Origin: Pseudomonas syringae
Lineage (GTDB): Bacteria > Pseudomonadota > Gammaproteobacteria > Pseudomonadales > Pseudomonadaceae
Length of the DNA: 64,000 bases
Direction: 5' to 3'
Assembly (NCBI RefSeq): GCF_000737245.1
Contig: NZ_JPQU01000022.1
Span: 41,709-105,708 of the forward strand
Positions within the stretch are counted from its first letter, which is position 1. Each line of letters starts with the position of its first letter. The notes below the pieces were generated by a model. It saw only the letters and a list, made by a program, of their open reading frames with translations. It made no database searches and was not told where the DNA came from. The translations under genes were made by a program, and so were the position numbers. Of the stretch, positions 1-9,031 are shown piece by piece.

Positions 1-545
1 TGTCATGTAAAACAACAGCATCAGGATACCCGCCAGCACCAGGCTGCGGACGAAGCCATTGAGCAGGGTAATGCCTGCTCGCTGCAGGAACTGGCTGCCG
101 AAGGCGAAGGTGTCGACGGTCAGACGCAGTGTACCAATGGCTTCTTTGGGCAGATGCGCCAGATAGAGAGTGTCTTCGAACTGCCGGCTTTCGCCGAACA
201 GAAAGTCACTGACCGAGCGATAACGGCTCTGGGCATAGGGTCGCTCCACACTGGAGAGCACCATGTTGTTGTTATCGGTCAGCCGCGCGCCGATCACAGC
301 AGGGGATTGCAGCAGCCCCAGGGTCAATTCCTGCGCGAGCTCGGCATCAATGTTGTAGGCGATTCGCGAAGCCGGGTTGTGGCTGATTTCCAGGAGGGAG
401 CGAATTTCACGATTGATGGCAGCATCTTCACTGGCATAATCGATGGCAATTTGCAGCAGGCTGAGCAAGGCTCCCAGAATGAACCCGAGCAGAACGGTCA
501 GGCGAGCCTGCTTATAGGAGAGCCGGTTGGTGAACGCTATATCCA
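1..545 (-). CDS. Membrane sensor protein, N-terminal part (runs off window)
   Basis: This is an open frame on the minus strand that is cut by the left window edge; about 181 residues are visible. A first membrane helix lies at about residues 16-34. A periplasmic sensor-like stretch of about 115 residues follows, and a second membrane helix lies at the cut edge. This layout, helix-sensor-helix before an unseen cytoplasmic part, is typical of Pseudomonas GGDEF/EAL or histidine-kinase proteins. The output domain is not visible, so a c-di-GMP role is only a guess. The start at 545 (MDIAFTNR) lacks a clear ribosome-binding site; an in-frame GTG lies three codons upstream. Confidence 0.6.
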
Positions 546-652
546 TAAAGAGCACTGCTATGTCATGTGGCCTTCGCGGGGGCAAGCATAGCTGATCGCG
601 TTGGGATGGCGGGGATTGTGTAAATGATGCATTTATTTGCGCGCACTCAGGT

Positions 653-743
653 CCTGCAGGAGCGCGCTTGCCCGCGATGGCGTCAGGTCAGGCAATACTT
701 TTTTTGCTGAAATACCGCATCGCGGGCAAGCGCGCTCCCACAG
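653..743. repeat. REPIN-type inverted repeat
   Basis: Two arms of about 27 nt, 653-679 and 717-743, are reverse complements with core GGAGCGCGCTTGCCCGCGAT. They form a long hairpin between divergent genes. This is the common Pseudomonas extragenic palindrome. Confidence 0.85.
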
Positions 744-788
744 AAATTGATGAGAGCTGCGCTTACATCAGATAATCAAGGAGACATC

Positions 789-1679
789 GTGGATTCTCGT
801 TTGAATGCTTTTCTCGAACGCGCCGACGCTGTGCTGGCGCGACTGGAGCCGTTGTTGCCTGCTCCTAGAGAGCCGGTCGACTGGTCGCGCGCGCTGGCGG
901 CCCGCTGGGTTCGTGAGGGTCGCAGTGGCTACCTTATGCCGCTGGCGGTCAGCCTCGATATGCGTCTGTCCGATCTGATCGGTGTCGACCAGCAGCGCGA
1001 CCAGTTGGGGCGCAATACCCGTCAGTTCATCGACGGCCTGCCTGCCAACCATGCTTTGCTGTGGGGCTCGCGCGGGACCGGCAAGTCATCGCTGATCCGT
1101 GCCCTGCTGGCCGAATATGCCCCGGCAGGCTTGCGCCTGATCGAAATCGAGCGTGATCACCTGGGTGATCTGCCCCGTGTCGTGGAGCTTCTGCAAAAGC
1201 TGCCGCAGCGTTTTGTGCTGTTCTGCGATGACCTCTCTTTTGAAGCGGGCGAGAGCGATTATCGCGTGCTCAAAAGTGTCCTCGACGGCTCGCTGGAGCA
1301 GGCCCCCGACAACGTTCTGTTGTATGCGACTTCCAACCGTCGCCACCTGGTGCCGGAAAAAGAGAGCGATAACCTCCATTGGCAACAGGTCGATGGCGAG
1401 GTACATCCGAGCGAAGCGGTCGAGGACAAGATTGCTCTGTCCGATCGGTTTGGCTTGTGGTTGTCCTTCTATCCATTCACTCAGGAGCACTTCCTGAATG
1501 TCGTTGAACACTGGATCACCCAGTTGGCCTCGTCTGCTGGCCTGAGCTGGCAACGTGATGACGAACTGGACAAGCACGCGATTCGCTGGGCAACTGGCCG
1601 CGGCAACCGCAACGGTCGCTGTGCGTATCAATTCGCGCGTTACTGGGTAGGTCTTAAATTGTTGGAGCAACAACCATGA
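789..1679 (+). CDS. DUF815-family P-loop ATPase
   Basis: This is an AAA-type ATP-binding protein of the DUF815 family, 296 residues, of unknown substrate. A Walker A motif (GSRGTGKSS) lies at about residues 93-101 and a Walker B (FVLFCDD) at 142-148. The frame is open from 747, but the GTG at 789 has an ideal AAGGAG six bases upstream and is preferred. Its last four bases overlap the start of the following methionine sulfoxide reductase gene, so the two are translationally coupled. Family and motif calls are secure; the cellular role is unknown. Confidence 0.85.
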   Translation: MDSRLNAFLERADAVLARLEPLLPAPREPVDWSRALAARWVREGRSGYLMPLAVSLDMRLSDLIGVDQQRDQLGRNTRQFIDGLPANHALLWGSRGTGKSSLIRALLAEYAPAGLRLIEIERDHLGDLPRVVELLQKLPQRFVLFCDDLSFEAGESDYRVLKSVLDGSLEQAPDNVLLYATSNRRHLVPEKESDNLHWQQVDGEVHPSEAVEDKIALSDRFGLWLSFYPFTQEHFLNVVEHWITQLASSAGLSWQRDDELDKHAIRWATGRGNRNGRCAYQFARYWVGLKLLEQQP

Positions 1680-2158
1680 TCGATTTGCAAAACGCCGGAG
1701 CCGGATTGGATGGCTACGGCCTGTTGGCGGCACAACTGGAGTCACTGCTGGCCGATGAGCGGGACTTCATTGCCAACGCCGCGCAGTTCTCGGCTTTTCT
1801 ATACACCCAGATTGAAGACCTCAACTGGGCCGGCTTTTACCTGAATCGTGACGAGGAGCTGGTTCTGGGACCGTTTCAGGGCCAGATCGCCTGCGTGCGT
1901 ATTCCGTTCGGTCGTGGCGTATGCGGTGCGGCTGCCCAGAGCAGGCTGACCCAGCGGGTTGAGGACGTGCACGAATTCCCGGGGCATATCGCCTGTGACA
2001 GTGCGTCGAACAGCGAACTCGTGGTGCCGTTGGTCAAAGCAGGGCGTTTGATTGGTGTTCTGGATCTGGACAGTCCGAGTGTGTCGCGGTTCTCGGAGCA
2101 GGATCAGGCAGGGATCGAGCAGTTGGCGGCGATTTTTCTGAAGTTGACTGACTGCTGA
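1676..2158 (+). CDS. msrC: Free methionine-(R)-sulfoxide reductase (fRMsr, GAF domain)
   Basis: This enzyme reduces free L-methionine-(R)-sulfoxide in the cytoplasm with thioredoxin-type electron donors. The 160-residue protein is a single GAF domain, the full usual length. The three redox cysteines of the family are present at Cys73, Cys83 and Cys107, with the same spacing (10 and 24 residues) as in E. coli YebR. It overlaps the upstream ATPase by ATGA. A perfect 12-bp hairpin follows the stop. Confidence 0.92.
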   Translation: MIDLQNAGAGLDGYGLLAAQLESLLADERDFIANAAQFSAFLYTQIEDLNWAGFYLNRDEELVLGPFQGQIACVRIPFGRGVCGAAAQSRLTQRVEDVHEFPGHIACDSASNSELVVPLVKAGRLIGVLDLDSPSVSRFSEQDQAGIEQLAAIFLKLTDC

Positions 2159-2167
2159 GAAAACAAC

Positions 2168-2196
2168 CGGTTGGCGCACCCGCTGTGCGCCAACCG
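2168..2196. terminator. Hairpin between convergent genes
   Basis: A perfect 12-bp stem (CGGTTGGCGCAC paired with GTGCGCCAACCG, 5-nt loop) lies between the convergent msrC and the membrane-protein gene. There is no long T tract, so it is a bidirectional stabilising or terminating hairpin rather than a textbook terminator. Confidence 0.6.
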
Positions 2197-2203
2197 CAAG
2201 TTA

Positions 2204-2974
2204 TCAGTCGTAGATGACCTTTTTCTTCCATTCCGATTCGACGTCGTCAGCCTTCAGGCCTTCGGTCAAGGCGTTATCGTCGTCCTCGGTCGGTGCAGTA
2301 TTGGTCAGTACCATGGAATTGGCTCGAGCCAGTTGTTTTTCCATGGTCAGCAACGCGTGCTGATAGGTCACTGGATCAGGCTGGTTTTTCAGGTATTGCA
2401 CACCGCGTTCGAATGCCAGGCGGGCCTGACCGGGTTGATCCTGCTGAAGCGCCGCTTGACCCAGGTTATTGAAGAACTCGATGTGTAGCATCACCAGAAT
2501 GTTGCGGATCTCGCGGATCCAGTGCTTGGCTTCGCTTGTTTGCAGGAATCCATCATGAGCCGCGCGGGTCACCTGGCCGTGCAGCGCTTCCAATAGAAAG
2601 CGTACGTCCTTGGCCTTGGCTTCCGTGAGGATCGGGCTTGCGGGGTTAGTGACAGCGATGGCGTCACCCTGGGCAACCAGTGTCTCCAGTTCGGCAACCC
2701 GGGTTTTGATCTGAGCGTCATGCTTGTCCATGCCTGCCATGCGCTGCATGACATTGAGCTCAAGACGGGTCATCAGAAGTTTCAGCGCGGGGGTAACCAA
2801 CTGGCCGGGGAAGGTGTCGGAAATTTCCGAGCAGCGACGCAGGCGGTCGGCAAGCTCAAGCTTTGCTCTGGCTTTGTCCAGTTTGGAGTTTTCTGCCACA
2901 TGGTTGAGATAGCCGATCGCGATCAGGAGCGCGATACCGGCTACTACCATTAGGGTAATCATGAGTGGGGTCAC
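2204..2974 (-). CDS. Conserved hypothetical protein with N-terminal membrane anchor
   Basis: The 256-residue protein has one hydrophobic helix at about residues 4-24, followed by a long, mostly helical, charged cytoplasmic part. I recognise no catalytic motif. A tetratricopeptide-like pattern (LGQAALQQDQPGQARLAFE) lies at about 170-190, and the tail is acidic. A GTG at 2974 follows AGAGG by eight bases and is the likely start; an ATG four codons later is possible. The function is not recognised. Confidence 0.7.
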   Translation of the reverse strand: MTPLMITLMVVAGIALLIAIGYLNHVAENSKLDKARAKLELADRLRRCSEISDTFPGQLVTPALKLLMTRLELNVMQRMAGMDKHDAQIKTRVAELETLVAQGDAIAVTNPASPILTEAKAKDVRFLLEALHGQVTRAAHDGFLQTSEAKHWIREIRNILVMLHIEFFNNLGQAALQQDQPGQARLAFERGVQYLKNQPDPVTYQHALLTMEKQLARANSMVLTNTAPTEDDDNALTEGLKADDVESEWKKKVIYD

Positions 2975-3156
2975 CGCGCGAACCTCTATATAGCTGTAGT
3001 CAATTGAGCCGAGTGTAGTGGCTAAGCACTATTGCGCATAGATGTACCGGTCGGAGTTTGTGCGTTCCCAACTCAAATGAGTGACCTTTGGTCTGGCGCG
3101 GCCTATTAAGGAAAGCAGAGCGAAGTCATTGATTTAGATAAATTTTAACAATGGGG

Positions 3157-3185
3157 TTGACGACCCCTCAATCCATCCATAGAAT
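3157..3185 (+). promoter_or_regulatory. Sigma-70 promoter of the tRNA cluster
   Basis: A -35 TTGACG (3157-3162), a 17-bp spacer and a -10 TAGAAT (3180-3185) lie 63 bases before the first tRNA. An AT-rich, UP-like stretch precedes it, and a GC-rich discriminator (GCGCGCC) follows, as is common for stringently controlled stable-RNA promoters. Confidence 0.8.
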
Positions 3186-3247
3186 GCGCGCCACTTACAG
3201 CGTAAAGCATCAAGCGAAACGCAAATAAGTAGTGAAGTTGTACGTGT

Positions 3248-3323
3248 GTCCCCTTCGTCTAGTGGCCTAGGACACCGCCCTTTCACGGCGGTAACAGGGG
3301 TTCGAGTCCCCTAGGGGACGCCA
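3248..3323 (+). tRNA. tRNA-Glu (UUC)
   Basis: A complete 76-nt cloverleaf with a 7-bp acceptor stem (GTCCCCT/AGGGGAC), anticodon loop CTTTCAC (anticodon TTC), T loop TTCGAGT and encoded CCA. It is the first of two identical copies. Confidence 0.97.
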
Positions 3324-3327
3324 TATT

Positions 3328-3403
<76 letters not shown>

Positions 3404-3507
3404 TTTTTAAGCAACCTTGCTTTAGGGCGAGGTTGAGTGAAGCCAGAACCAAGTCTTCGGACTCGGATTTGGGCACTGAAATACACACCATGTGTTTCAG
3501 TTAGCGT

Positions 3508-3583
3508 GTCCCCTTCGTCTAGTGGCCTAGGACACCGCCCTTTCACGGCGGTAACAGGGGTTCGAGTCCCCTAGGGGACGCCA
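3508..3583 (+). tRNA. tRNA-Glu (UUC), second copy
   Basis: Identical in sequence to the tRNA-Glu 260 bp upstream, with anticodon TTC and encoded CCA. It is part of a tandem duplication of the Glu-Gly pair. Confidence 0.97.
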
Positions 3584-3586
3584 TTT

Positions 3587-3662
<76 letters not shown>

Positions 3663-3670
3663 TATTCAAC

Positions 3671-3700
3671 AAAAACGCCGCTCATAAGAGCGGCGTTTTT
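3671..3700 (+). terminator. Rho-independent terminator of the tRNA operon
   Basis: A perfect stem AAAAACGCCGCTC / GAGCGGCGTTTTT with a 4-nt loop, ending in a T run, directly after the last tRNA. Confidence 0.93.
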
Positions 3701-3734
3701 GTTTGTGCGTTTAGCAGAGCGGACAGCTTTCTGT

Positions 3735-3816
3735 AGGAGCTCACGAGCACCGCTAGGCAGCGATGGCGGTGCATCAGGCAGACCGCTATCGCTGCCTAGC
3801 GGTGCTCGTGAGCTCA
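3735..3816. repeat. REP inverted repeat (GAGCTCACGAGCACCGC class)
   Basis: Arms of about 28 nt with core GAGCTCACGAGCACCGCTAG face each other around a short unique centre. The same class recurs at about 59.23 and 59.45 kb. Confidence 0.85.
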
Positions 3817-3830
3817 AGTCTCGGTTTGTG

Positions 3831-5096
3831 TCACCCAATCCTGAAATCAGGATGCAGCTGCTTCCAGTGAGCCCGTAATACATTTCTCTGGTTTTCGGGC
3901 ATTTCGCTCCCCTCCAGCGCGGCGGGCCAAAGAGCGCGAGCTTTTTCCAGGGTTGCCCTCAAATTGTAAAGAACGGGCCGCCACGGGATATCTCCATATT
4001 CCGCCCATCGTTTGAAATGCTCGAAAGAGACTTCATACCAGTTTTTTGTTTTATCCATATTCAGACCGAACTGGACCTCATCAGGGATGTAGGCCTTGGT
4101 CACGACGATATCGTAGGCAGGGGAGAGCTCGGCGTTGCGGCCATCCGGGTAGATCATGCTCCAGTTCTTCAGGTGTGCATCCCCGTTTGCCAGCAGAATA
4201 TTCACCAGCAGTCGTATGGCCATCTGCACCGCGTCTCGTTGGCCGTGACTGGAATTCTGGTAAAGCAATTTGCCAATCTGGTCATAGCTGCCAGCTGTGT
4301 ACTTGTCATGCGCGTAGGCGAATAGGATCTGTGCGAAATCTTCCGAGTGGACGCGTTTGTTATCGGGCAGTCGATCATATCGACGTATCCCATAGGCATA
4401 GCGCTCGTTCGGTAGATTTATGTTCGGGAGTGCTTCGATGTTAGACATGGGGATCAGCTTTATTTCGGGTATGTCGACCCCGGCTAGGGCGGCGAGGGTC
4501 ATCGCCGTGTATTCGTTGAGCGGCGCAAAGGGATGCACGGTCGACGGCGTCTTGATAATCCAGTCACCAGGGGCATTGCGGTCGCCGGTAATGTAGCGAC
4601 CCTCCTGATCACGCATGGAGAACTTCATCTGGACCCCTGCCAGGGAGAAGTGTGCTCGGCTATCGGGAATGTCGATGACGGCAGGCTCGATCTTTCCATG
4701 TTGCTGCAAGGCCAGGGCCGGGACCTGTGAGGCCTCGATAGGGTCGGCTATCAAGGCTCCGGGCAAATCGCGGCCCAGCCAGCCCAGGAGAGGAAACTCA
4801 TTGTCCCGGTGGACCTTCATTGCCTGGGAAAGGTAATCACGCAAAGCGCCTTCAGGTAGAAGATTGCTGAGTACCGGATGCAATTTGTGGCTGCTGACAT
4901 ACGGGTGGTAGCGAGCCTGTTGCCGGGCCAGGGATGCGGGATTGGCATGGGACAGAGTCAGCGGCTGTCTGGCTTCGTTGTGCAGATACTCCGGAGCAAG
5001 GGTAAATACATTCTTGCCATTGGAATATCCCGCGACATATCCGACGTTTTCACCTTGCAGTGTGAGTCGTAAAGCCGAGACCGTTTCCTTGATCAT
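3831..5096 (-). CDS. hipA: HipA-family serine/threonine kinase toxin
   Basis: This is the toxin of a HipBA-type toxin-antitoxin module; family members phosphorylate targets such as glutamyl-tRNA synthetase and cause growth arrest. The protein has 421 residues, near the family's usual 430-440. The N-terminal couple_hipA region is followed by kinase elements: the SLAGVQ loop at 151-156, the IIKTP lysine at K182, the catalytic NGDAHLKN (Asp306) and the metal-binding Asp329 in SPAYDI. All key residues look intact. The ATG overlaps the hipB stop by one base (TGATG). The physiological target cannot be read from sequence. Confidence 0.9.
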   Translation of the reverse strand: MIKETVSALRLTLQGENVGYVAGYSNGKNVFTLAPEYLHNEARQPLTLSHANPASLARQQARYHPYVSSHKLHPVLSNLLPEGALRDYLSQAMKVHRDNEFPLLGWLGRDLPGALIADPIEASQVPALALQQHGKIEPAVIDIPDSRAHFSLAGVQMKFSMRDQEGRYITGDRNAPGDWIIKTPSTVHPFAPLNEYTAMTLAALAGVDIPEIKLIPMSNIEALPNINLPNERYAYGIRRYDRLPDNKRVHSEDFAQILFAYAHDKYTAGSYDQIGKLLYQNSSHGQRDAVQMAIRLLVNILLANGDAHLKNWSMIYPDGRNAELSPAYDIVVTKAYIPDEVQFGLNMDKTKNWYEVSFEHFKRWAEYGDIPWRPVLYNLRATLEKARALWPAALEGSEMPENQRNVLRAHWKQLHPDFRIG

Positions 5097-5410
5097 CAGA
5101 GGTCACCCCAAGGATTCTCGACCTCTTCACTCGCGTTGAGGGCTTGCGCTGCAGGCTCAGGATAGCCCTCAGTCTGCAGTTCGCCGCTCAGGATTCTTTG
5201 TACGGCGGCAAGTTGCGACTTGGGGACCAGAAGCAGCGCAGCGTCAAGGCCTTCAGCGATCTGGTCGAGGGTGTTGAGGCGCGGATTGCCGCCCGCTTCG
5301 ATCTTTCCGTACTGCTGCCGGGTAAGCCCCGCACGTAATGGCATTTCCTGGATTTTTAGCCCAAGTGCCAGGCGACGTTTGCGAATCTGATCGAGTAGGG
5401 TGGTCTTCAT
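5096..5410 (-). CDS. hipB: HipB-family antitoxin, HTH repressor
   Basis: This 104-residue DNA-binding antitoxin has a Cro/C1-type helix-turn-helix at about residues 7-60 (LGLKIQEMPLRAGLTRQQYG region) and a flexible acidic C-terminal tail, as expected for a degradable antitoxin. It is the first gene of the hipBA operon. Three matching operator half-sites lie directly upstream, consistent with autorepression by HipB or HipBA. Confidence 0.88.
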   Translation of the reverse strand: MKTTLLDQIRKRRLALGLKIQEMPLRAGLTRQQYGKIEAGGNPRLNTLDQIAEGLDAALLLVPKSQLAAVQRILSGELQTEGYPEPAAQALNASEEVENPWGDL

Positions 5411-5437
5411 GGCGTGATCTCACAGTGAGTGGCCATT

Positions 5438-5545
5438 ATGTAATCTATGTGGCTCTAGTCAACTAATGAGAGTCACATAGATTACATTTAATCGGTATGA
5501 GCTCTATAAGGCTCTTTCTCTAGTTTTGAGCCATATAGATTGCAT
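5438..5545 (-). promoter_or_regulatory. hipBA operator array
   Basis: The 18-bp element ATGTAATCTATGTGGCTC (5438-5455) recurs inverted at 5470-5487 with one mismatch and again, in that same inverted orientation, at 5528-5545 with about two mismatches. The first two form a large interrupted palindrome just upstream of hipB. This is the pattern expected of cooperative HipB operators. Confidence 0.75.
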
Positions 5546-5569
5546 ATTCGCGACGTGTCTTGGCCTCGC

Positions 5570-6910
5570 TCAAACCACGCTCACATCGCGCATCAGCAAC
5601 CCAAAACGCAGATCAACCGCTTCTGGAATCCGTATATACACCGTATGCCCGTCACCAGGCGCCACGCCGATGGCTTCACCCTTGGCATTCTGCAGGCAGG
5701 CCAGATCGAAATGCAGGTTGCCGGCTGGGGTCATCAGCTCCAAATTGTCGTCCACGTAGAAGCGGTTTTTTACCCGGACTTCTGCCAGGCCGTTGCGTCG
5801 TTCGCCGGTCAGTTCACCGACAAACTGCTGTTTCTCGGAGACCGAGCTGCCGTTTTGATAGTTCTGATATTCGTCATGCACATGCCTGCGCAAGAAGCCT
5901 TCGGTGTAGCCGCGCTGAGCCAGTGATTCAAGATCGCCCATCAGACTGCGGTCGAATTCACGACCCGCCACAGCGTCATCAATGGCACGGCGGTACACCT
6001 GGGTCGTGCGCGCGCAATAGAAGTGCGATTTGGTTCGGCCTTCGATTTTCAACGAGTGCACGCCCATTCGGGTCAGGCGCTCCACATGTTGCACGGCGCG
6101 CAGATCCTTGGAGTTCATGATGTAAGTGCCGTGTTCGTCCTCGAAGGCGGGCATCAGTTCGCCGGGTCGATTGGCTTCCTGAAGCAAAAACACCTGATCG
6201 GTCGGCGTTCCTTCGCCTAGCGTCGGTTCAGGCTGGAAGGTTTGCACGATATCGCCGAGCTGGTTTTGCGTGGCCTCCTGCGCCGAGTATTTCCAGCGAC
6301 AAGCGTTGGTGCAACTGCCCTGGTTCGCGTCGCGCTTGTTCATATAGCCCGACAGCAGACAGCGGCCGGAATAGGCCATGCACAATGCGCCATGCACAAA
6401 AACCTCCAGCTCCATGGACGGTACCTGCTGGCGTATTTCCTCGACTTCCTCCAGCGATAGTTCACGGGACAGAATGATCCGGCTCACGCCTTGCAACTGC
6501 CAGAATTCGACACTGGCCCAGTTCACGGTATTGGCTTGTACCGACAAATGGATGGGCATCTGCGGAAAGTGACGACGGACCAGCATGATCAGGCCGGGAT
6601 CGGACATGATCAAAGCATCGGGTGCCATGGCGATGACCGGTTCCAGATCCTTGAGGAAGGTTTTGAGCTTGGCGTTATGCGGCGCGATGTTGACGACCAC
6701 GTAGAAACGTTTGCCCTGGGCCTGGGCTTCTTTGATACCGACGGCGAGGTTCGCGTGATCGAACTCATTGTTGCGCACCCGCAGGCTGTAACGCGGCTGG
6801 CCTGCATAAACGGCATCGGCACCGTAGGCGAAGGCATAGCGCATGTTTTTCAGGCTGCCGGCCGGAGCCAGTAGTTCGGGTGTGAAGGGAGTAGCAGTCG
6901 GAATTGGCAT
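5570..6910 (-). CDS. trhP: tRNA uridine-34 5-hydroxylase TrhP (peptidase U32 family)
   Basis: TrhP (YegQ) makes 5-hydroxyuridine at position 34 of tRNAs in a prephenate-dependent reaction. The sequence follows E. coli YegQ closely through the ELLAPAGSLKNMRYAFAYGA start, the SVQANTVNW region and the CMAYSGRCLLSGY block. The iron-sulfur cysteines are present at about 177, 184, 200 and 204. From Met at 6910 the protein has 446 residues, matching the family. The frame stays open to 6955, but those extra residues do not resemble the family. Confidence 0.93.
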   Translation of the reverse strand: MPIPTATPFTPELLAPAGSLKNMRYAFAYGADAVYAGQPRYSLRVRNNEFDHANLAVGIKEAQAQGKRFYVVVNIAPHNAKLKTFLKDLEPVIAMAPDALIMSDPGLIMLVRRHFPQMPIHLSVQANTVNWASVEFWQLQGVSRIILSRELSLEEVEEIRQQVPSMELEVFVHGALCMAYSGRCLLSGYMNKRDANQGSCTNACRWKYSAQEATQNQLGDIVQTFQPEPTLGEGTPTDQVFLLQEANRPGELMPAFEDEHGTYIMNSKDLRAVQHVERLTRMGVHSLKIEGRTKSHFYCARTTQVYRRAIDDAVAGREFDRSLMGDLESLAQRGYTEGFLRRHVHDEYQNYQNGSSVSEKQQFVGELTGERRNGLAEVRVKNRFYVDDNLELMTPAGNLHFDLACLQNAKGEAIGVAPGDGHTVYIRIPEAVDLRFGLLMRDVSVV

Positions 6911-7352
6911 GTGATGGCGTCGGTCGCAAATCGGCGAGGGTAGCCGACTTGCCATAAGCCTTTATTGATCTGGGTCCATGCCCGTGCTGGCAAAAAGCCT
7001 TTTTTGCACTGTTATAAAACTAGTAGCACATAGCTATGCCTCATCACGAGGCGTTGTGTTCTGTTCTCCTTGCCGTCTTGCTCGCCGATACGCTCATGAC
7101 AAGGGCATCGGCGGGTTGAATGCTTACTGGCACAGACGCTGCATAACCCGTTTCGGGTCCTCGGCGCAGGTCGTCGAGAGGCCCGTCTCATTGGTCAACG
7201 AAGATCAATCAGTCAGCAAGAGCAGCGCAGCATTGGGGGAGATCGGGCAGAGGCCGGGTCAACCAGGTAAACGAACAGGCAATGGCGCCTGGAACCGCAA
7301 GGTTTCAGGCTTTTTTTTTGCTGAAGACTTGTTGATCACTGGAGCGGTAAAA
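6911..7352. other. Intergenic region between divergent trhP and chemoreceptor
   Basis: This 442-bp stretch holds the promoters of both genes. The chemoreceptor frame stays open back to 6978 but does not look coding. A GCCGATAC at about 7084 resembles a FliA -10, but no TAAA lies 15 bases before it. I see no RNA gene. Confidence 0.5.
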
Positions 7353-8981
7353 ATGGCCCGACTAAGCACGGCAAAACGGATTTTCATCGGCTTCGCGATT
7401 GCGCCTTTGGCGCTGGCCGGCATGGTGCTCTATGCCTTGCAGGACATGGCGACGCTAAAGGCTCAGTCAGTGGTGATCGTCAAGGAAGACTGGCCGAAAA
7501 TTGCGCCGATGATGGCGATTGCCACAGGGGTTCGCGATAACGGCCGAAACACTCGGGACTTACTGCTCAATAAGGATAGCCAGCAGACCCATGACGCCAT
7601 CGATGCCACCAAAAAACGCATCACTCAGGCGTTCGAAACGCTGGAACCTCTGCTCTACACCCCCGAAAGCAAAAGCGGCTACCTGGCCCTCAAGAAAAAT
7701 CGCGAAGCCTATGTGGCTGCTTTCGTTCAGGTGCAGGCTCTGATCAAGCAAGGCTCCCCCGACGCAGCCATGACTCAGTTGCAGCAAAAGGTTATCCCGG
7801 CCGAGCAGGAGGTCTATAAAAGCCTGGATGAACTGATGGCGCTGCAAGGACGGATATTTGCCGAGCGCGAACTGGCTGCGCAGACACTCTACAGCGATGC
7901 CCAGCGTAATCTGCTCGCCATACTCCTGGCATGCATCGCCCTGATGGTGCTCGCGGCAGTGATCGTCACGCGCAGCGTCATTCGCCCGCTGGGTGGCGAG
8001 CCTGATGACGCCGCGCGGGTCTTGAGCCGCATTGCTCAGGGCGATCTGACGATTGCCGTGCCCTTGCGTGCTGGGGACAGCGGCAGCTTGATGATGAACA
8101 TGCACGAAATGCAGGAAAACCTTAACGAAATGGTCCGTGGGATTGCGACTTCGGTGGATCGAGTGGCCAGCTCCTCCGAGCAATTGAGTGCGGTCAGCAG
8201 CCAGACCACTGGCAGCCTGCAGGCTCAGGGCCTGGAAATAGAGCAGGCAGCGGCGGCGGTCAACCAGATGACGGCAGCGGTGGACGAAGTTGCACGTAAC
8301 GCTGTCAGCACCAGTGAAGCCTCACGCCAGTCGGAGCAGACGGCCCATCGCGGTCGCCTGCAGGTACAGGAAACAGTGGCTTCTATCAACGCCTTGGCGA
8401 ACGGAGTGACTGACACCTCCGGTCGAATTCAGCAGTTGGCCGGGCGGGTGCAAGATATCAGCAGCGTACTGGACGTGATTCGCAGCATTGCCGAGCAGAC
8501 CAACCTGTTGGCACTGAACGCAGCCATCGAAGCGGCGCGTGCCGGAGACGCTGGTCGTGGTTTCGCAGTGGTCGCCGACGAGGTCCGGGCGCTGGCGCAT
8601 CGTACTCAGGTCTCCACTCAGGAAATCGAGCAAATGATTGGCAACATACGGCTCGACACCGGTGAGGCGGTATCGGCCATGCACAGCAGCAGCGAACTGG
8701 TCCAGGCGACGCTGGCGATCGCCATGCGTTCCGGTGATGCCCTTGAGGAAATCACCCGTTCGATCTCGCAGATCAATGAACGCAATATGCTGATTGCCAG
8801 TGCTACCGAAGAGCAGGCGCTGGTCGCTCGGGAAGTGGATCGCAATCTGGTAGGCATTCGCAGTTTGTCCGAACAGGTGCTGCAAGGTGCGCAGCACACC
8901 CATACCGCAGGCCACGAACTGGCGCAGATGGCCAGCGCGCTGCATCAGACCGTGGCGCGGTTCAAGATTCAGGTGGGTTGA
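7353..8981 (+). CDS. Methyl-accepting chemotaxis protein
   Basis: This is a 542-residue inner-membrane chemoreceptor that signals to CheA/CheW. A first membrane helix (about 10-29) precedes a periplasmic four-helix-bundle-type sensor (about 30-190). Then come a second helix (about 190-210), a HAMP domain with RPLGGEPDDAARV, and the cytoplasmic signalling hairpin with the invariant tip EQTNLLALNAAIEAARAG. There is no C-terminal CheR-tethering pentapeptide. The ATG at 7353 follows GGAG by about 7 bases and begins a typical signal-anchor, so it is preferred to the far-upstream open frame. The ligand is unknown. Confidence 0.9.
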   Translation: MARLSTAKRIFIGFAIAPLALAGMVLYALQDMATLKAQSVVIVKEDWPKIAPMMAIATGVRDNGRNTRDLLLNKDSQQTHDAIDATKKRITQAFETLEPLLYTPESKSGYLALKKNREAYVAAFVQVQALIKQGSPDAAMTQLQQKVIPAEQEVYKSLDELMALQGRIFAERELAAQTLYSDAQRNLLAILLACIALMVLAAVIVTRSVIRPLGGEPDDAARVLSRIAQGDLTIAVPLRAGDSGSLMMNMHEMQENLNEMVRGIATSVDRVASSSEQLSAVSSQTTGSLQAQGLEIEQAAAAVNQMTAAVDEVARNAVSTSEASRQSEQTAHRGRLQVQETVASINALANGVTDTSGRIQQLAGRVQDISSVLDVIRSIAEQTNLLALNAAIEAARAGDAGRGFAVVADEVRALAHRTQVSTQEIEQMIGNIRLDTGEAVSAMHSSSELVQATLAIAMRSGDALEEITRSISQINERNMLIASATEEQALVAREVDRNLVGIRSLSEQVLQGAQHTHTAGHELAQMASALHQTVARFKIQVG

Positions 8982-9031
8982 GTGGGGCGTCGCTTAGCAG
9001 GCCTGAATCTGCGACATGGATTGGTCTGTGG

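Noticed and set aside
154..591. 145-codon plus-strand frame at the left edge
   Set aside because: It is antisense to a frame with two clear membrane helices and lacks a ribosome-binding site.
7060..7110. FliA-type promoter for the chemoreceptor
   Set aside because: GCCGATAC is present, but no TAAA lies at the required distance.
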